Shown here: piece after piece, positions 1 to 9,431 of the stretch
Numbering within the stretch: the first letter of the stretch is position 1
How the letters are laid out: every line of letters begins with the position of its first letter
Origin: Sinorhizobium terangae
GTDB lineage: Bacteria > Pseudomonadota > Alphaproteobacteria > Rhizobiales > Rhizobiaceae
DNA length: 64,000 nucleotides
Reading direction: 5' to 3'
Assembly (NCBI RefSeq): GCF_009601505.1
Contig: NZ_WITC01000036.1
Span: 186,001 to 250,000, forward strand
Translations under genes and position numbers: made by a program
Notes under the pieces: model-generated
Seen by the model: the letters and a program-made list of their open reading frames with translations, nothing else
Database searches by the model: none
Told to the model about the DNA's origin: nothing

Positions 1-1358
1 GGGCGGGTGACGGGCGGTTCGGCGCGCGCCAGACAGCCTTGCCGCTCGCAGAGGCGGCAGGCCGCACCGACGGGTACTGCCACCATCTTCGAAGCACCAT
101 AGACGACTTCCTCCGCGAATCCGGCGTCACAGCCGATGAGCAGCGCCGTACGTCTCACCCTTTCCTCAAAGCCCGCTTGCGGTCCGTCGAGTGTCCGCGA
201 AACGACAAGGAATTCACTACCTTCCGGCATTTCGACGCGGTCGACGAGAACCTGGCCCGGCACGGCGAAGGCGGCATGGATATTGAGCTTGGGACAGGCG
301 CCGCCGAAGCGCGCAGCAGGAAAGCCAAGCGCGCCTGCACGGCGCAGCCGGTGGCCGGCATTATCGATCTCCATGAGGAAAAACGGGATGCCCGTTGCAC
401 CGGGACGCTGCAGCATCGTCAGTCGATTGGCTGCCTGTTCGAAGGACACCTGAAAGCGGGATCGCAATAGATCGATGTCGTATTTCGCGCGCTGTGCGGC
501 GGCGAGAAACGTTTGATAGGGCATCATCAAGGCGTGAGCGGCATATCGTGCGAGTTCGAAGCGACCGATGCGGCGCGCCTCGGCAGTCGAGAAGCGGATT
601 TGCTCCAGCTCTGCGTCGATCGCCTCGTGACAGGCGATCGACGCCACTTCCATGGCGATTTCCCGCGTCTGGTCGAAGGGTGACAGGCGTTCGGAAATAA
701 AGAGCCGCATCGAGTGCCGGTCGAAACGCCGGCGCAGGTTCGGCATGGCGTGCACCGGCAGCGTTCTGACGACGAGGCCATGCTCCTTCTTGAGCCAGGC
801 CTTCAGCGCTCCGGAGAGATCGTCGCCGGGGGAAAGCGCCGCATGGAACGCCTCCATGGCCTCCTCGATCCGCGCGAAATGATTGGGCCGCGCCTCGAAC
901 GCCTCGCGCACCTCGTCGATCGGCAGCCGCGTGCCCGAAAGCGCCGCCATGTGCCCCTGTCCCGCAAGGAGATCGGCAAGATCCTTGAGGCGTGACGCCT
1001 GCTCGCGATAGGCGCGATAAAGCTTGACGATGCCGCCGGAGGCATTGGGCGCCGCTTCGGCGATTTCGATCAGTTCCTGGTCGCCCGGGAGTTCCCCGGC
1101 TAGAAGCGGGTCCGCGAAAACCTCGCGCAGCTGCGCCAGACCGCCGCCGGTTTCTCCCTGCAACTCGTCGAGGTCCACCTTGTAGACCGAGGAAAGCTTG
1201 AGGAGAAGCTGCACCGTCAGCGGCCGCTGATTGCGCTCGATAAGGTTCAGGTAGGAGGGGGAGATGCCGAGCGCCTCCGCCATCGCCGTCTGCGTCAACT
1301 GAAGGCCGTTGCGGATGCGTCTGACGCGCGGCCCGGCGAAGATCTTGTTTTCAGCCAT
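1..1358 (-). CDS. RamB/ScfR-type XRE transcriptional regulator (3' end outside window)
   Basis: The reading frame starts at 1358 (MAENKIFAGPRVRRIRNG) and is open to the window edge, so at least 452 residues are present and the stop lies outside. Residues about 9-63 form an XRE helix-turn-helix (LTQTAMAEALGISPSYLNLIERNQRP). A central region contains the IrrE/ImmA-type stretch with ACHEAIDAELEQIRFS, and the C-terminal part is cysteine-containing (LIGCDAGF, CRLCERQGC), as in the family of short-chain fatty acyl regulators typified by RamB/MccR/ScfR. The gene is divergent from aceA, the classic target of RamB-type regulators. I infer that it senses acyl-CoA or acetate status and controls aceA and itself. 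The family is clear; the effector is inferred. Confidence 0.85.
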   Translation of the reverse strand, partial: MAENKIFAGPRVRRIRNGLQLTQTAMAEALGISPSYLNLIERNQRPLTVQLLLKLSSVYKVDLDELQGETGGGLAQLREVFADPLLAGELPGDQELIEIAEAAPNASGGIVKLYRAYREQASRLKDLADLLAGQGHMAALSGTRLPIDEVREAFEARPNHFARIEEAMEAFHAALSPGDDLSGALKAWLKKEHGLVVRTLPVHAMPNLRRRFDRHSMRLFISERLSPFDQTREIAMEVASIACHEAIDAELEQIRFSTAEARRIGRFELARYAAHALMMPYQTFLAAAQRAKYDIDLLRSRFQVSFEQAANRLTMLQRPGATGIPFFLMEIDNAGHRLRRAGALGFPAARFGGACPKLNIHAAFAVPGQVLVDRVEMPEGSEFLVVSRTLDGPQAGFEERVRRTALLIGCDAGFAEEVVYGASKMVAVPVGAACRLCERQGCLARAEPPVTR

Positions 1359-1359
1359 T

Positions 1360-1420
1360 TGTAACTCCCTTTACAAAATCGGCGCCGCGGCAGCTTTGAC
1401 ATCTTTTACAGATTTACAGA
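1360..1420. promoter_or_regulatory. TGTAA/TTACA inverted repeat and tandem TTTACAGA boxes
   Basis: An inverted repeat with arms TGTAA and TTACA and a 6-nt spacer lies at 1360-1375, directly before the regulator start codon. Two adjacent direct copies of TTTACAGA lie at 1405-1412 and 1413-1420. Related strings, TGTAAAAAATGT at 1503-1514 and TTTTTACAAGG just before aceA, continue across the divergent promoter region. They look like binding sites for the adjacent RamB-type regulator, with autoregulation. This is inferred from position and repetition. Confidence 0.5.
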
Positions 1421-1587
1421 TTCCCACTGTCAAACACAAGACAAGATAACCCTTTTGAATCGGCTATTCCTGCGATTTCCATGGCGCTCACGTGCACTGC
1501 AATGTAAAAAATGTCACATGAGCTTGCGGCCAAGAATGGGCGTAAGACCAAAGTCAAAGAGCTATCGGTTTTTACAAGGAGGCAAGA

Positions 1588-2877
<1,290 letters not shown>

Positions 2878-2887
2878 ACGAAAGGCC

Positions 2888-2921
2888 GGGGCGCGCGGCA
2901 TCCCTGCCCGTCGCGCGCCTC
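2888..2921 (+). terminator. Hairpin between aceA and the next gene (attenuator-like)
   Basis: GGCGCGCG at 2890-2897 pairs with CGCGCGCC at 2912-2919, extendable to 10 pairs with one G-U. No U-tract follows, so it may partly terminate or stabilise the aceA message rather than end it. Confidence 0.4.
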
Positions 2922-2998
2922 GGAAAACAACAGAACCTCGAACGGAAAGCGGAACCAATATCCCGCATCCGGCTCTTACCTTTGAAGGAGCAACACCA

Positions 2999-3238
2999 AT
3001 GACAGTACAGACACGCGTCAAGGAACGGGCCGAGGAACAGTCGTCGGCCATGACCCCGGAACAGCAGGCAGCGATCCGCATGGTCGCGAACGACCTGCAT
3101 CGCCTCAACCAGTCGGTCATGAAGGCCGTCGACGCCGGCGTTTCGGTCGAGCTCGTGCGCTCGGCGCGCCATCATGGCGGCGAAGGCAACTGGGGCGACC
3201 TGCTCATTCCGGTCATCGTCACACAAGGGCGGTCGTGA
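2999..3238 (+). CDS. Small conserved-type protein downstream of aceA (79 aa)
   Basis: This 79-residue acidic-to-neutral helical protein has a strong GAAGGAGC ribosome site 7 nt before its ATG, which supports a real gene. It contains an MTPEQQAAIRMVANDLHRLNQ helix and a GNWGDLLIPVIVTQG tail. I recognise no named domain. It lies 121 nt after aceA behind a GC-rich hairpin and is probably co-transcribed. I recall similar small proteins beside aceA in rhizobia but cannot verify that here. Its function is unknown. Confidence 0.75.
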   Translation: MTVQTRVKERAEEQSSAMTPEQQAAIRMVANDLHRLNQSVMKAVDAGVSVELVRSARHHGGEGNWGDLLIPVIVTQGRS

Positions 3239-3351
3239 TGTTCGGTCTCGCGGCTGTCGTGCTCGTCCTAACGCTCTCTGGCATGTACTGGCGCGACACC
3301 CTGTCACGCAAGCGTCGGATTCCCGTGGCCGTCACTCGCGACAGGGGCTGA
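3238..3351 (+). CDS. 37-residue single-span membrane microprotein
   Basis: Its ATG overlaps the TGA of the preceding 79-residue gene (TGATG at 3236-3240), a typical translational-coupling arrangement. The product begins MFGLAAVVLVLTLSGMYW, a single hydrophobic segment of about 17 residues, followed by a basic tail (RDTLSRKRRIPVAVTRDRG). A terminator-like hairpin follows 25 nt after the stop. It is too short for routine gene calling. Function unknown; a small inner-membrane protein made with its upstream partner is the likeliest reading. Confidence 0.55.
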   Translation: MFGLAAVVLVLTLSGMYWRDTLSRKRRIPVAVTRDRG

Positions 3352-3376
3352 AAGATAGCCTTCCATCCAGAGGAGG

Positions 3377-3405
3377 TCATCGGCCGACCGCAAATCGGCC
3401 GGTGA
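3377..3405. terminator. Hairpin between convergent genes
   Basis: CGGCCGA at 3381-3387 and TCGGCCG at 3395-3401 form a stem around a 7-nt loop, extended by TCA/TGA with one mismatch. It sits between the convergent ends of the aceA group and the lysR gene and could serve both. Confidence 0.5.
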
Positions 3406-3416
3406 CCGTTTCGGTC

Positions 3417-4298
3417 CTATGCAGAGGAGGTCCGCCGCGGGCGCTTGCCGGCAAATACATCCACGTGGCTGCGCAGCAGCCGTGTCATTCGGTCAACGAC
3501 GGTGCGGATTTCCCGCCTGTGGCGGTCATCGTTGTTCATGACGATCCATTGCCGATGTCGAAGCGGTTCGATTTCCTCGCCGGCGCGCTCGAGCAGCGGA
3601 TCGAGGTCGCCGACGAAGCAGGGCAATACCGCCCTTCCCGCCCCGGCGCGCGCGAGATCGAGCAAGGAGCGCGGGCGACCAACCGTCGCAACAATGCGGC
3701 CGGCCGCCTGCTCGTGCGGCCAGCGCAGATAGGCCGAGATCGCCTCTTCCTCGGCAACCGCAACCCAGCGATCCGGCCCACCGTCCGGCGCATTTTTCCG
3801 CCGGTAGGCGGCATAGGCCACTTCGCCGATCAACCGCGAGGCCAGATAGGCCTCTTCCGGCTCGAAGGCGCGGATGCCGATATCGCTCTCCCGATAGGCA
3901 AGATTCGCCCGCGCCTCCCCGATCGAAAGCGATATGGCAAAGGCATCGCGCTCGGTGCAGATCGCCGGAAAATTTTCCGCGATCAGCCATGCGTTCCACG
4001 TTCCGGCCGCGATGCGCACGACCGGCATCCCCTCGCCTTCCTTTTGCCAGTTCTCAACCTTGCGAGCCGCCGCCTCCATTTCCTGCAATTGCTCGAACAG
4101 GAGACGTCCGTCGGCGGTGAGCACGTATCCGGTCTGGCTGCGCACGAAGAGCGAGCGCCCGGTACGCTCCTCGATCTCCAGCATCCGGCGGCCGATGGTT
4201 GCCGGACTAAGGCCAGTTACCTGCGCCGCACCAGTCAGGCCGCCGGCGCGCGCCACGGTCATGAAACAGCGGTAGATGTCCCAGTCCATGTTTTTCAT
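3417..4298 (-). CDS. LysR-family transcriptional regulator
   Basis: The 293-residue protein has an N-terminal winged helix-turn-helix at about residues 5-65. Typical LysR features are MDWDIYRCFMTVARAGGLTGAA, IGRRMLEIEERTGRSLFVR and LTADGRLLFEQL. A LysR substrate-binding region follows, including DIGIRA and the C-terminal LARAGAGRAVLPCFVGD. An alternative start at 4289 (MDWDIY) is equally possible, because neither ATG has a clear Shine-Dalgarno. The 68-residue gene at 4386 is divergent from it and the only obvious candidate target nearby. Ligand and regulon cannot be read from the sequence. Confidence 0.9.
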   Translation of the reverse strand: MKNMDWDIYRCFMTVARAGGLTGAAQVTGLSPATIGRRMLEIEERTGRSLFVRSQTGYVLTADGRLLFEQLQEMEAAARKVENWQKEGEGMPVVRIAAGTWNAWLIAENFPAICTERDAFAISLSIGEARANLAYRESDIGIRAFEPEEAYLASRLIGEVAYAAYRRKNAPDGGPDRWVAVAEEEAISAYLRWPHEQAAGRIVATVGRPRSLLDLARAGAGRAVLPCFVGDLDPLLERAGEEIEPLRHRQWIVMNNDDRHRREIRTVVDRMTRLLRSHVDVFAGKRPRRTSSA

Positions 4299-4385
4299 GG
4301 GTGAAAGACATATGGGGAAATGGGATGTATGTAAAACAGTTTTGAATGCATAAAAAGGAGATGCCCAAAAACGAGGAGCATCACC

Positions 4386-4592
4386 ATGGACATGATGGCA
4401 ATGGCCGTTCTATTCGATATGGCCTCAAGAAATCGCCGCTGGGACGAACCGTTCGAGCCCCGACGGCCAAGCCGCACGAAGGACTTCACGAAGGAGCTAT
4501 TTGCGGCGTTCTTCCGCAGGCGACGGCCCGCCGAGACGCACGAGGACACGGCCGACACCTGTCCGGCCCTTTGCGCAAGCAGCATGAAATGA
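4386..4592 (+). CDS. Small hypothetical protein (68 aa), divergent from lysR
   Basis: It starts MDMMAMAVLFDMASRNRRWDE behind a GAGGAG ribosome site 7 nt upstream. It contains a basic patch (FFRRRRP) and two cysteines near the C-terminus (TCPALCASS). The stop is followed immediately by a 13-bp hairpin terminator, which together with the ribosome site argues for a real transcript. No family is recognised. Divergent placement suggests control by the LysR regulator. A longer ATG at 4346 is in another frame and has no better support. Confidence 0.5.
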   Translation: MDMMAMAVLFDMASRNRRWDEPFEPRRPSRTKDFTKELFAAFFRRRRPAETHEDTADTCPALCASSMK

Positions 4593-4623
4593 GAACGCCG
4601 CGCATCCCTGATGCGCGGCGTTC
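4593..4623 (+). terminator. Strong hairpin terminator
   Basis: GAACGCCGCGCAT (4593-4605) pairs perfectly with ATGCGCGGCGTTC (4611-4623) around a 5-nt loop, and the T-rich AGTTCTT follows. It begins on the base after the stop of the 68-residue gene and faces the end of the chemoreceptor gene, so it may act in both directions. Confidence 0.75.
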
Positions 4624-4675
4624 AGTTCTTCGGCGCCACGCGGCGTGCCCGCAGGACCTTTAACGTTGGCGTCCG

Positions 4676-7210
4676 CTACGCTGCGCGATAGACCTGACCG
4701 GAACCGGTCTCCGGCTCCAGCCGGAATTGCTCGACGAGCATCATCAGCGTATCTGCCTGGCTTGCGAGTGCGCGGCTGGTGGCCGTCGCTTCCTCGACCA
4801 TCGAGGCATTCTGCTGGGTCATCTGATCCATCTGGTTGACGGAGCCGTTGACCTCGTTCAGCGCCGCCGCCTGGTCGCGGCTGGCCGTCGCGATCATGTC
4901 CACATGCTGGCTGACGGAAACGATCTGAGCGCTGATCGAAGCGAGCACCGCGCCGGTCTCCTTGACGAGATGCGAGCCGGAATTGACCTCCTCGGTCGAC
5001 TTGTTGATGAGCCCCTTGATTTCCCGAGCCGCCTCGGCGGAACGCTGCGCCAGTTCCCGGACCTCCTGCGCGACGACGGCAAAGCCCTTGCCCGCCTCAC
5101 CGGCTCGTGCAGCCTCAATGCCGGCGTTCAAGGCCAGCAGATTGGTCTGGAAGGCGATGTCGTCGATGACCTCGATGATCTGCTCGATCTGGCGTGAAGC
5201 CTCTTCGATGCGTCCCATCGCGGCGATGGCATTGGTAACGACGGTCGCAGAGCTGTCGGCGCTCTTCTTGGTCTGCGAAACGGCGAGGTTCGCCTCGTGC
5301 GCACGCTCGGCCGAGGAACGCACGGTCACCGTGATCTGGTCGACCGCGGCCGCGGTCTCCTCGAGCGAAGCCGCCTGGGCTTCGGTGCGCTTGGAGAGCG
5401 AGTCGGCCGAATGATGCATGTCCGCACCGCTCTGCTGGATTGCCTGGGCGTTCGTTCGGATCTGAGCGAGCGTATCCTGAAGCCGGATGAGCGACCCATT
5501 GAAATCCGTCCGCAACTGCTCGAGCCGGCCGTGGAAGGGCACCTCGATCTGGCGCGATAGGTCGCCTTGCGCCAGACGTCCTAGGCCAGCGGCGAGTTCG
5601 CTGACGGCAAGATCGATCTGCCGGTCGAGTTCACGCTTCTCGGCGTCGTTGCGGCTGCGCTCCGCTTCGGCACGAGACCGCTGCTCTTCGCTTTCTGCCT
5701 CGATGCGCACCTTGGAAAGGGCGTTTTCCTTGAACACGCCGAGGGCACGCGCCATGTCGCCGATTTCGTCGCGCCGTGCGTCGCCGTCGATCGCCGTATC
5801 GAGCGCACCGTCGGCAAGGCGGCGCATCGCGGCGGTAATCTGCCCGATCGGTTTCTTCAGCGTCAGCGTCAGCGCGATTCCGGCGAGCAACGCGATGATG
5901 ACGCCGGCGACGGTCGCAGCAACGGAGATCTGGTTCGCTTCGTCGCGTTCGGTACCGGCGGCGACTTTCTGCTGCTCGGCGAACTCGGTCAGATCGCCCC
6001 AGATCTGATTGATCGATTCACCCGCCGCATTGAACTCGGAATTGCGCTTATCGGAACTCGCGACCAGCGCAACACCATCCTTCTTCATGACGTCGATGAT
6101 CGGAAGGAGCGTGTCCGACGTGGTGCCGAAGAAGCTCATCCCGTTCGCGACTCCGCGCAGCGTCGTCAAATTTGCCTGAACGGCAAGGAACTTATCCAGG
6201 AGCTTTTTGCGATTTTCCTCGGTCGTGCTGCCAAGGAAGGCGGCTGCGGCGATCTGGATGTCGGTGATCGACGTGGATAGCCGGCGCGTCGCCGTCAGCA
6301 CCGATTCGGTGCTCGCGATCTTTTCATCGAGTTCACTGAAGATCTGCGTGGCTTCGCGCATCTTGCCAACGGAGGCGGCTTCGAGGCGGAAGCTCGCCGT
6401 GCGGAAGCTATCGACATACTTCGAAATGCTGCCGAGTGTTTCGGGTCCGACCGGTGCCTTGATCAGCGAGCCGATCTCGCTCGAGGCTGAATTCACGGTG
6501 TCGGCAAGGGACTTTTCGCCCTTCGGCAACAAGGTAAAGATCTCGCGCTGCGTGCGGCCGATCATCGGGAAGCGGTCCCTGACCTGCTTCAGCTTCTCCT
6601 CGACAGTGGTCGCCTTGGCGACCTCGGTGCCGAACTCAGCGAAGAAGCGGCTGGCGCGCAGGAGCTTTTCGGCGTTCCGGAGCATCGTCTTGGCCGCGTT
6701 CTCGTCCTTGCGCACGGCATATTGCAGCCGGTTCGTCTCTTCATTGATCTTCGACTGCTCGGCCACCAGACGTTCCAGATTGGCCGTCGTGGCCGCACGC
6801 AGTTCCTGCTCGCCGACATGCAGCGTCCAAAGTCCCTCGATACGCGCCTCGATATCGCTGGTCGCAGCGATCGCAGCGGTCAGCTCTTCCTGTCCATTCT
6901 GGCCGGCAACCTGTTCGGCGGTTTCAGCGAGGACGTCCTTCTGGGCGGCGATCGTAGAGCGAACGGCATCGCGGCTTTCCTCGGTCGTCTTGTAGAGGAA
7001 GTTGTTCATGCCCGCATAGACGTCCTTGAAGCCGCTCAGCGTTTGCAGGACGCTATTTGAAATCTCCATGCGCCCCTGCAGCAGACCCGATGCGTAGAGG
7101 CCAGTGATGCCGACAGCCGAGATGCTGACGACAAACGGCAGGATGAAGAAAAGAACCTTCGTCTGAATCTTGAAACGGGCAAGAATTCTATCGATGAACA
7201 TTGAAAACAC
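4676..7210 (-). CDS. mcpZ: Methyl-accepting chemotaxis protein, McpZ-like
   Basis: This 844-residue transmembrane chemoreceptor has TM1 at about residues 18-38, a very large, mostly helical periplasmic region (about 40-428) and TM2 at about 429-451. A HAMP domain follows (452-505), then a second HAMP-like segment near 540-580. The cytoplasmic signalling domain carries the conserved hairpin tip DDIAFQTNLLALNAGIEAAR at about 683-702. There is no C-terminal CheR-tether pentapeptide. S. meliloti McpZ, which I recall as encoded near aceA, has a similarly long periplasmic module of stacked helical bundles. The name therefore rests on position and architecture rather than alignment. Ligand unknown. 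Confidence 0.93.
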   Translation of the reverse strand: MFSMFIDRILARFKIQTKVLFFILPFVVSISAVGITGLYASGLLQGRMEISNSVLQTLSGFKDVYAGMNNFLYKTTEESRDAVRSTIAAQKDVLAETAEQVAGQNGQEELTAAIAATSDIEARIEGLWTLHVGEQELRAATTANLERLVAEQSKINEETNRLQYAVRKDENAAKTMLRNAEKLLRASRFFAEFGTEVAKATTVEEKLKQVRDRFPMIGRTQREIFTLLPKGEKSLADTVNSASSEIGSLIKAPVGPETLGSISKYVDSFRTASFRLEAASVGKMREATQIFSELDEKIASTESVLTATRRLSTSITDIQIAAAAFLGSTTEENRKKLLDKFLAVQANLTTLRGVANGMSFFGTTSDTLLPIIDVMKKDGVALVASSDKRNSEFNAAGESINQIWGDLTEFAEQQKVAAGTERDEANQISVAATVAGVIIALLAGIALTLTLKKPIGQITAAMRRLADGALDTAIDGDARRDEIGDMARALGVFKENALSKVRIEAESEEQRSRAEAERSRNDAEKRELDRQIDLAVSELAAGLGRLAQGDLSRQIEVPFHGRLEQLRTDFNGSLIRLQDTLAQIRTNAQAIQQSGADMHHSADSLSKRTEAQAASLEETAAAVDQITVTVRSSAERAHEANLAVSQTKKSADSSATVVTNAIAAMGRIEEASRQIEQIIEVIDDIAFQTNLLALNAGIEAARAGEAGKGFAVVAQEVRELAQRSAEAAREIKGLINKSTEEVNSGSHLVKETGAVLASISAQIVSVSQHVDMIATASRDQAAALNEVNGSVNQMDQMTQQNASMVEEATATSRALASQADTLMMLVEQFRLEPETGSGQVYRAA

Positions 7211-7380
7211 CTTGGCTCGCAGCTCGCGTTTCGCTTCCCCCGATGGCCCTCACGCCCCAAGCAATTGCTGGGGGAGAAACAGGCCACCCGATGCGCAAAC
7301 AGGCTGATGTTTTTCGGGAGATCATGCGGCGCACGCCGCCAGTTCGCCGGCAATCATTGCGGGGCCAAGCTGCCTCTTAC

Positions 7381-7480
7381 TGCCTGGTTTCTTAAATCGC
7401 AGCCGACTTAAGGACAAAAACATGCAGCAATTCAAAGTGCTACAGCGTCCCTTGCGCGTCGGGTAGGACGCGCGGCGCTG
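7381..7480. repeat. Composite rhizobial palindromic repeat
   Basis: A segment resembling TTAAATCG...GATTTAAGG...ATCATGCAGCAATTCAAAGTGC is followed by a palindrome that runs from CTACAGCG through GCGCGTC and GGACGCGC to GGCGCTG. The same two-part order recurs at 16607-16708 and, inverted, at 28942-29045. Confidence 0.75.
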
Positions 7481-7647
7481 CAAGGCAGCGAGGCCCTGAC
7501 GGAACTCACTTGGGCGCAATAGTCGATTTGAACGATTAAGATTTGTATAAGCGGCCGGCGGTTTTTAAGGCGGCGATAGCGGCCCGGATGACTTTGTGAC
7601 AACGGCCACGCGGTTTCGGCCGTATCACAGGCACCGCAAATGTAGAT

Positions 7648-7688
7648 CAGGTGAGCTTGGCTTCACCTGGAAGGCGCTTCCGCCTTCC
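7648..7688 (-). terminator. Double hairpin after the 46-residue gene
   Basis: GGAAGGCG/CGCCTTCC (7669-7676 and 7681-7688, 4-nt loop) is followed on the minus strand by CAGGTGA/TCACCTG (7648-7654 and 7663-7669). They lie 17 nt after the stop of the small minus-strand gene. There is no long U-tract. Confidence 0.4.
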
Positions 7689-7704
7689 TGACTTGCACTC
7701 AGAT

Positions 7705-7845
7705 TCAGAAAGTGGCGAACGTCGCGACGGTCACAACGAGAAAGAGAGCGATAACCGCACCGAAAGCAATCAGCTCATGGTGCGAGCGGCTCTGCTCAGT
7801 GCGGGCAATCGCAACAGCGCGGGGACGGCGGCGTGAGTGAATCAT
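7705..7845 (-). CDS. 46-residue single-span membrane protein
   Basis: The frame from 7845 reads MIHSRRRPRAVAIARTEQS and then a hydrophobic segment, LIAFGAVIALFLVVTVATFA, up to the stop at 7705. An AGGAT ribosome site sits 5-10 nt before the ATG, and a pair of hairpins follows the stop. A positively charged N-terminus with a C-terminal membrane span suggests a small inner-membrane protein with its N-terminus in the cytoplasm. No family or function is assigned. Composition, ribosome site and hairpins together make it more credible than the overlapping plus-strand frames. Confidence 0.6.
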   Translation of the reverse strand: MIHSRRRPRAVAIARTEQSRSHHELIAFGAVIALFLVVTVATFATF

Positions 7846-7863
7846 GGCATCCTATCCTTGTCC

Positions 7864-7905
7864 TACAGCGCCGCGCGTTTTTCCGACGCGCACAGGACGC
7901 TGTAA
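7864..7905. repeat. Palindromic repeat, TACAGCGCCGCGCG family
   Basis: TACAGCGCCGCGCGT pairs imperfectly with CGCGCACAGGACGCTGTA around TTTTCCGA. It belongs to the same family as the elements at 7430, 14601, 16665, 28942 and 47411. Confidence 0.75.
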
Positions 7906-8111
7906 CCTTGAATCGCTGGCAGCCAACCTCGCTACCATGCCCATCATGGTGCCTTCATCCTGCGGCCGAGGAAAGTCCATGAAATGGAAACAGTGTGGTT
8001 TCCGTTTAGGGACCGCCCCCAGTCCTGTGCAGGCCGTGCAGCCATAAGTTCAGGTTGAGCCATTTCCATTAACAATGGCTGAAAAGGCAAATCACCAATT
8101 CTTCCGCATGG

Positions 8112-9296
8112 TCACACCTCTTGACCGGCGGCGAAGCCGGAAGCCCAGGCCCATTGAAAATTATAGCCGCCGAGCCAGCCGGTGACATCGATACATTCAC
8201 CGATGAAATAAAGCCCTGGATTTTGCCTCGCCTGCATCGTGCGGGAATCGAGCGCACGGGTGTCGACGCCGCCGAGCGTAACCTCTGCGGTCCTGTAACC
8301 CTCCGACCCGGCGGGCTTCAGCGTCCAGTTCTGGATGGAAGCCGACAGCGCATCGATGGCCTTGTCGGAGAGGTCGGCGAGCATCCGCCCGGCCAGTTTT
8401 GCTTCGTCGGTAAAGAACTGCGCCAGCCGTCGCGGCAGGATGTCGGCCAGGGCCGTGTGCGCAGCCTGCCGGCCGTTTGTCCGGCGCATCCCCTTGAGAA
8501 TGGATGCGATATCGATATCGGGCATGAGCCGCAGGACGACCTCCGCGCCTTCCCGCCAATAGGAGGAAATCTGCAGAATGGCGGGGCCGCTCAGGCCGCG
8601 ATGAGTGAGTAACAGCGCTTCGCGGAAGGCGGCCTTGCCGCAGCGCGCTTCGACATCGGCCGCAACGCCTGCCAGTTGCCCTATCTTTTCAAGTTGTGCC
8701 GGATCGAGGGTCAACGGCACGAGCGCCGGCCGCGTTTCGACGATCGGCAGACCAAACTGTTCCGCGATCCTGTAGGCAAAGCCCGTCGCGCCCATTTTCG
8801 GGGTCGACTTGCCACCGCTCGCAACCACCAGTGACGCAGCCTCGACAGGACCATCATCGGTCGTCACACGGAATCCGGATGCGGCTTTCTCGATCGCCGA
8901 GATCGCCGTTGCGAGCCGGAGCACGACGCCCGCCTGCTGCATCTCGGCGAGCAGCATGCGGATGATGTCCTTCGCCGAATGATCGCAGAAGAGCTGGCCA
9001 AGCGTCTTCTCGTGCCATGTGATGCCGTGCCGCTCGACGAGCGCGACGAAGTCCTGCGGCCGGTAGCGTGCCAGCGCCGACTTGCAGAAATGCGGATTCT
9101 CGGAGAGGAAGTTCTTCGGGCCGGCATGAATATTGGTGAAGTTACAGCGGCCGCCGCCGGAGATGCGGATCTTTTCGCCCGGTGCCTTGGCGTGGTCGAG
9201 CACGAGCACGCGGCGTCCGCGTTTTCCCGCCTCGATCGCGCACATCATGCCGGCCGCACCTGCACCAATGATCACCACATCGTGTTTTTCTGCCAC
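8112..9296 (-). CDS. BaiN/YhiN (HI0933) family FAD-dependent oxidoreductase
   Basis: The 394-residue protein starts with a dinucleotide-binding GAGAAGMMCAIEAGKRGRRV and continues with KIRISGGGRCNFTN, the hallmark of the HI0933/YhiN flavoprotein family. The C-terminal FAD motif is GLYFIGECIDVTGWLGGYNFQWAW. The length matches the family norm of about 390-400. The family is cytoplasmic and related to aminoacetone or bile-acid reductases, but the physiological substrate is generally unknown and cannot be read here. It is divergent from the glutamine synthetase-like gene, across a 135-nt gap. Confidence 0.9.
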   Translation of the reverse strand: MAEKHDVVIIGAGAAGMMCAIEAGKRGRRVLVLDHAKAPGEKIRISGGGRCNFTNIHAGPKNFLSENPHFCKSALARYRPQDFVALVERHGITWHEKTLGQLFCDHSAKDIIRMLLAEMQQAGVVLRLATAISAIEKAASGFRVTTDDGPVEAASLVVASGGKSTPKMGATGFAYRIAEQFGLPIVETRPALVPLTLDPAQLEKIGQLAGVAADVEARCGKAAFREALLLTHRGLSGPAILQISSYWREGAEVVLRLMPDIDIASILKGMRRTNGRQAAHTALADILPRRLAQFFTDEAKLAGRMLADLSDKAIDALSASIQNWTLKPAGSEGYRTAEVTLGGVDTRALDSRTMQARQNPGLYFIGECIDVTGWLGGYNFQWAWASGFAAGQEV

Positions 9297-9431
9297 GGAA
9301 GACCCTTTTTCACGTTTCAGCCTTCCTTTCCGATGGCCGAACCAAAAGTCAATCGCGATCCGCTGAAGCCGCTCTAGCCAATCGCCAAACTCCGGCTATG
9401 ATGCGCTATCCGAAGCCAAACCCGGTGATTT

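Larger units (their letters stand above)
7211..7704. other. Gene-poor gap: promoter side of the chemoreceptor plus repeats and hairpins
   Basis: No credible coding region is seen in these 494 nt. The stretch holds the presumed chemoreceptor promoter, a composite palindromic repeat at 7381-7480, and two adjacent hairpins at 7648-7688 next to the small gene at 7705. Confidence 0.6.

Noticed and set aside
7651-7836. 61-residue plus-strand frame
   Set aside because: It overlaps the better-supported 46-residue minus-strand gene and has no ribosome site or domain.
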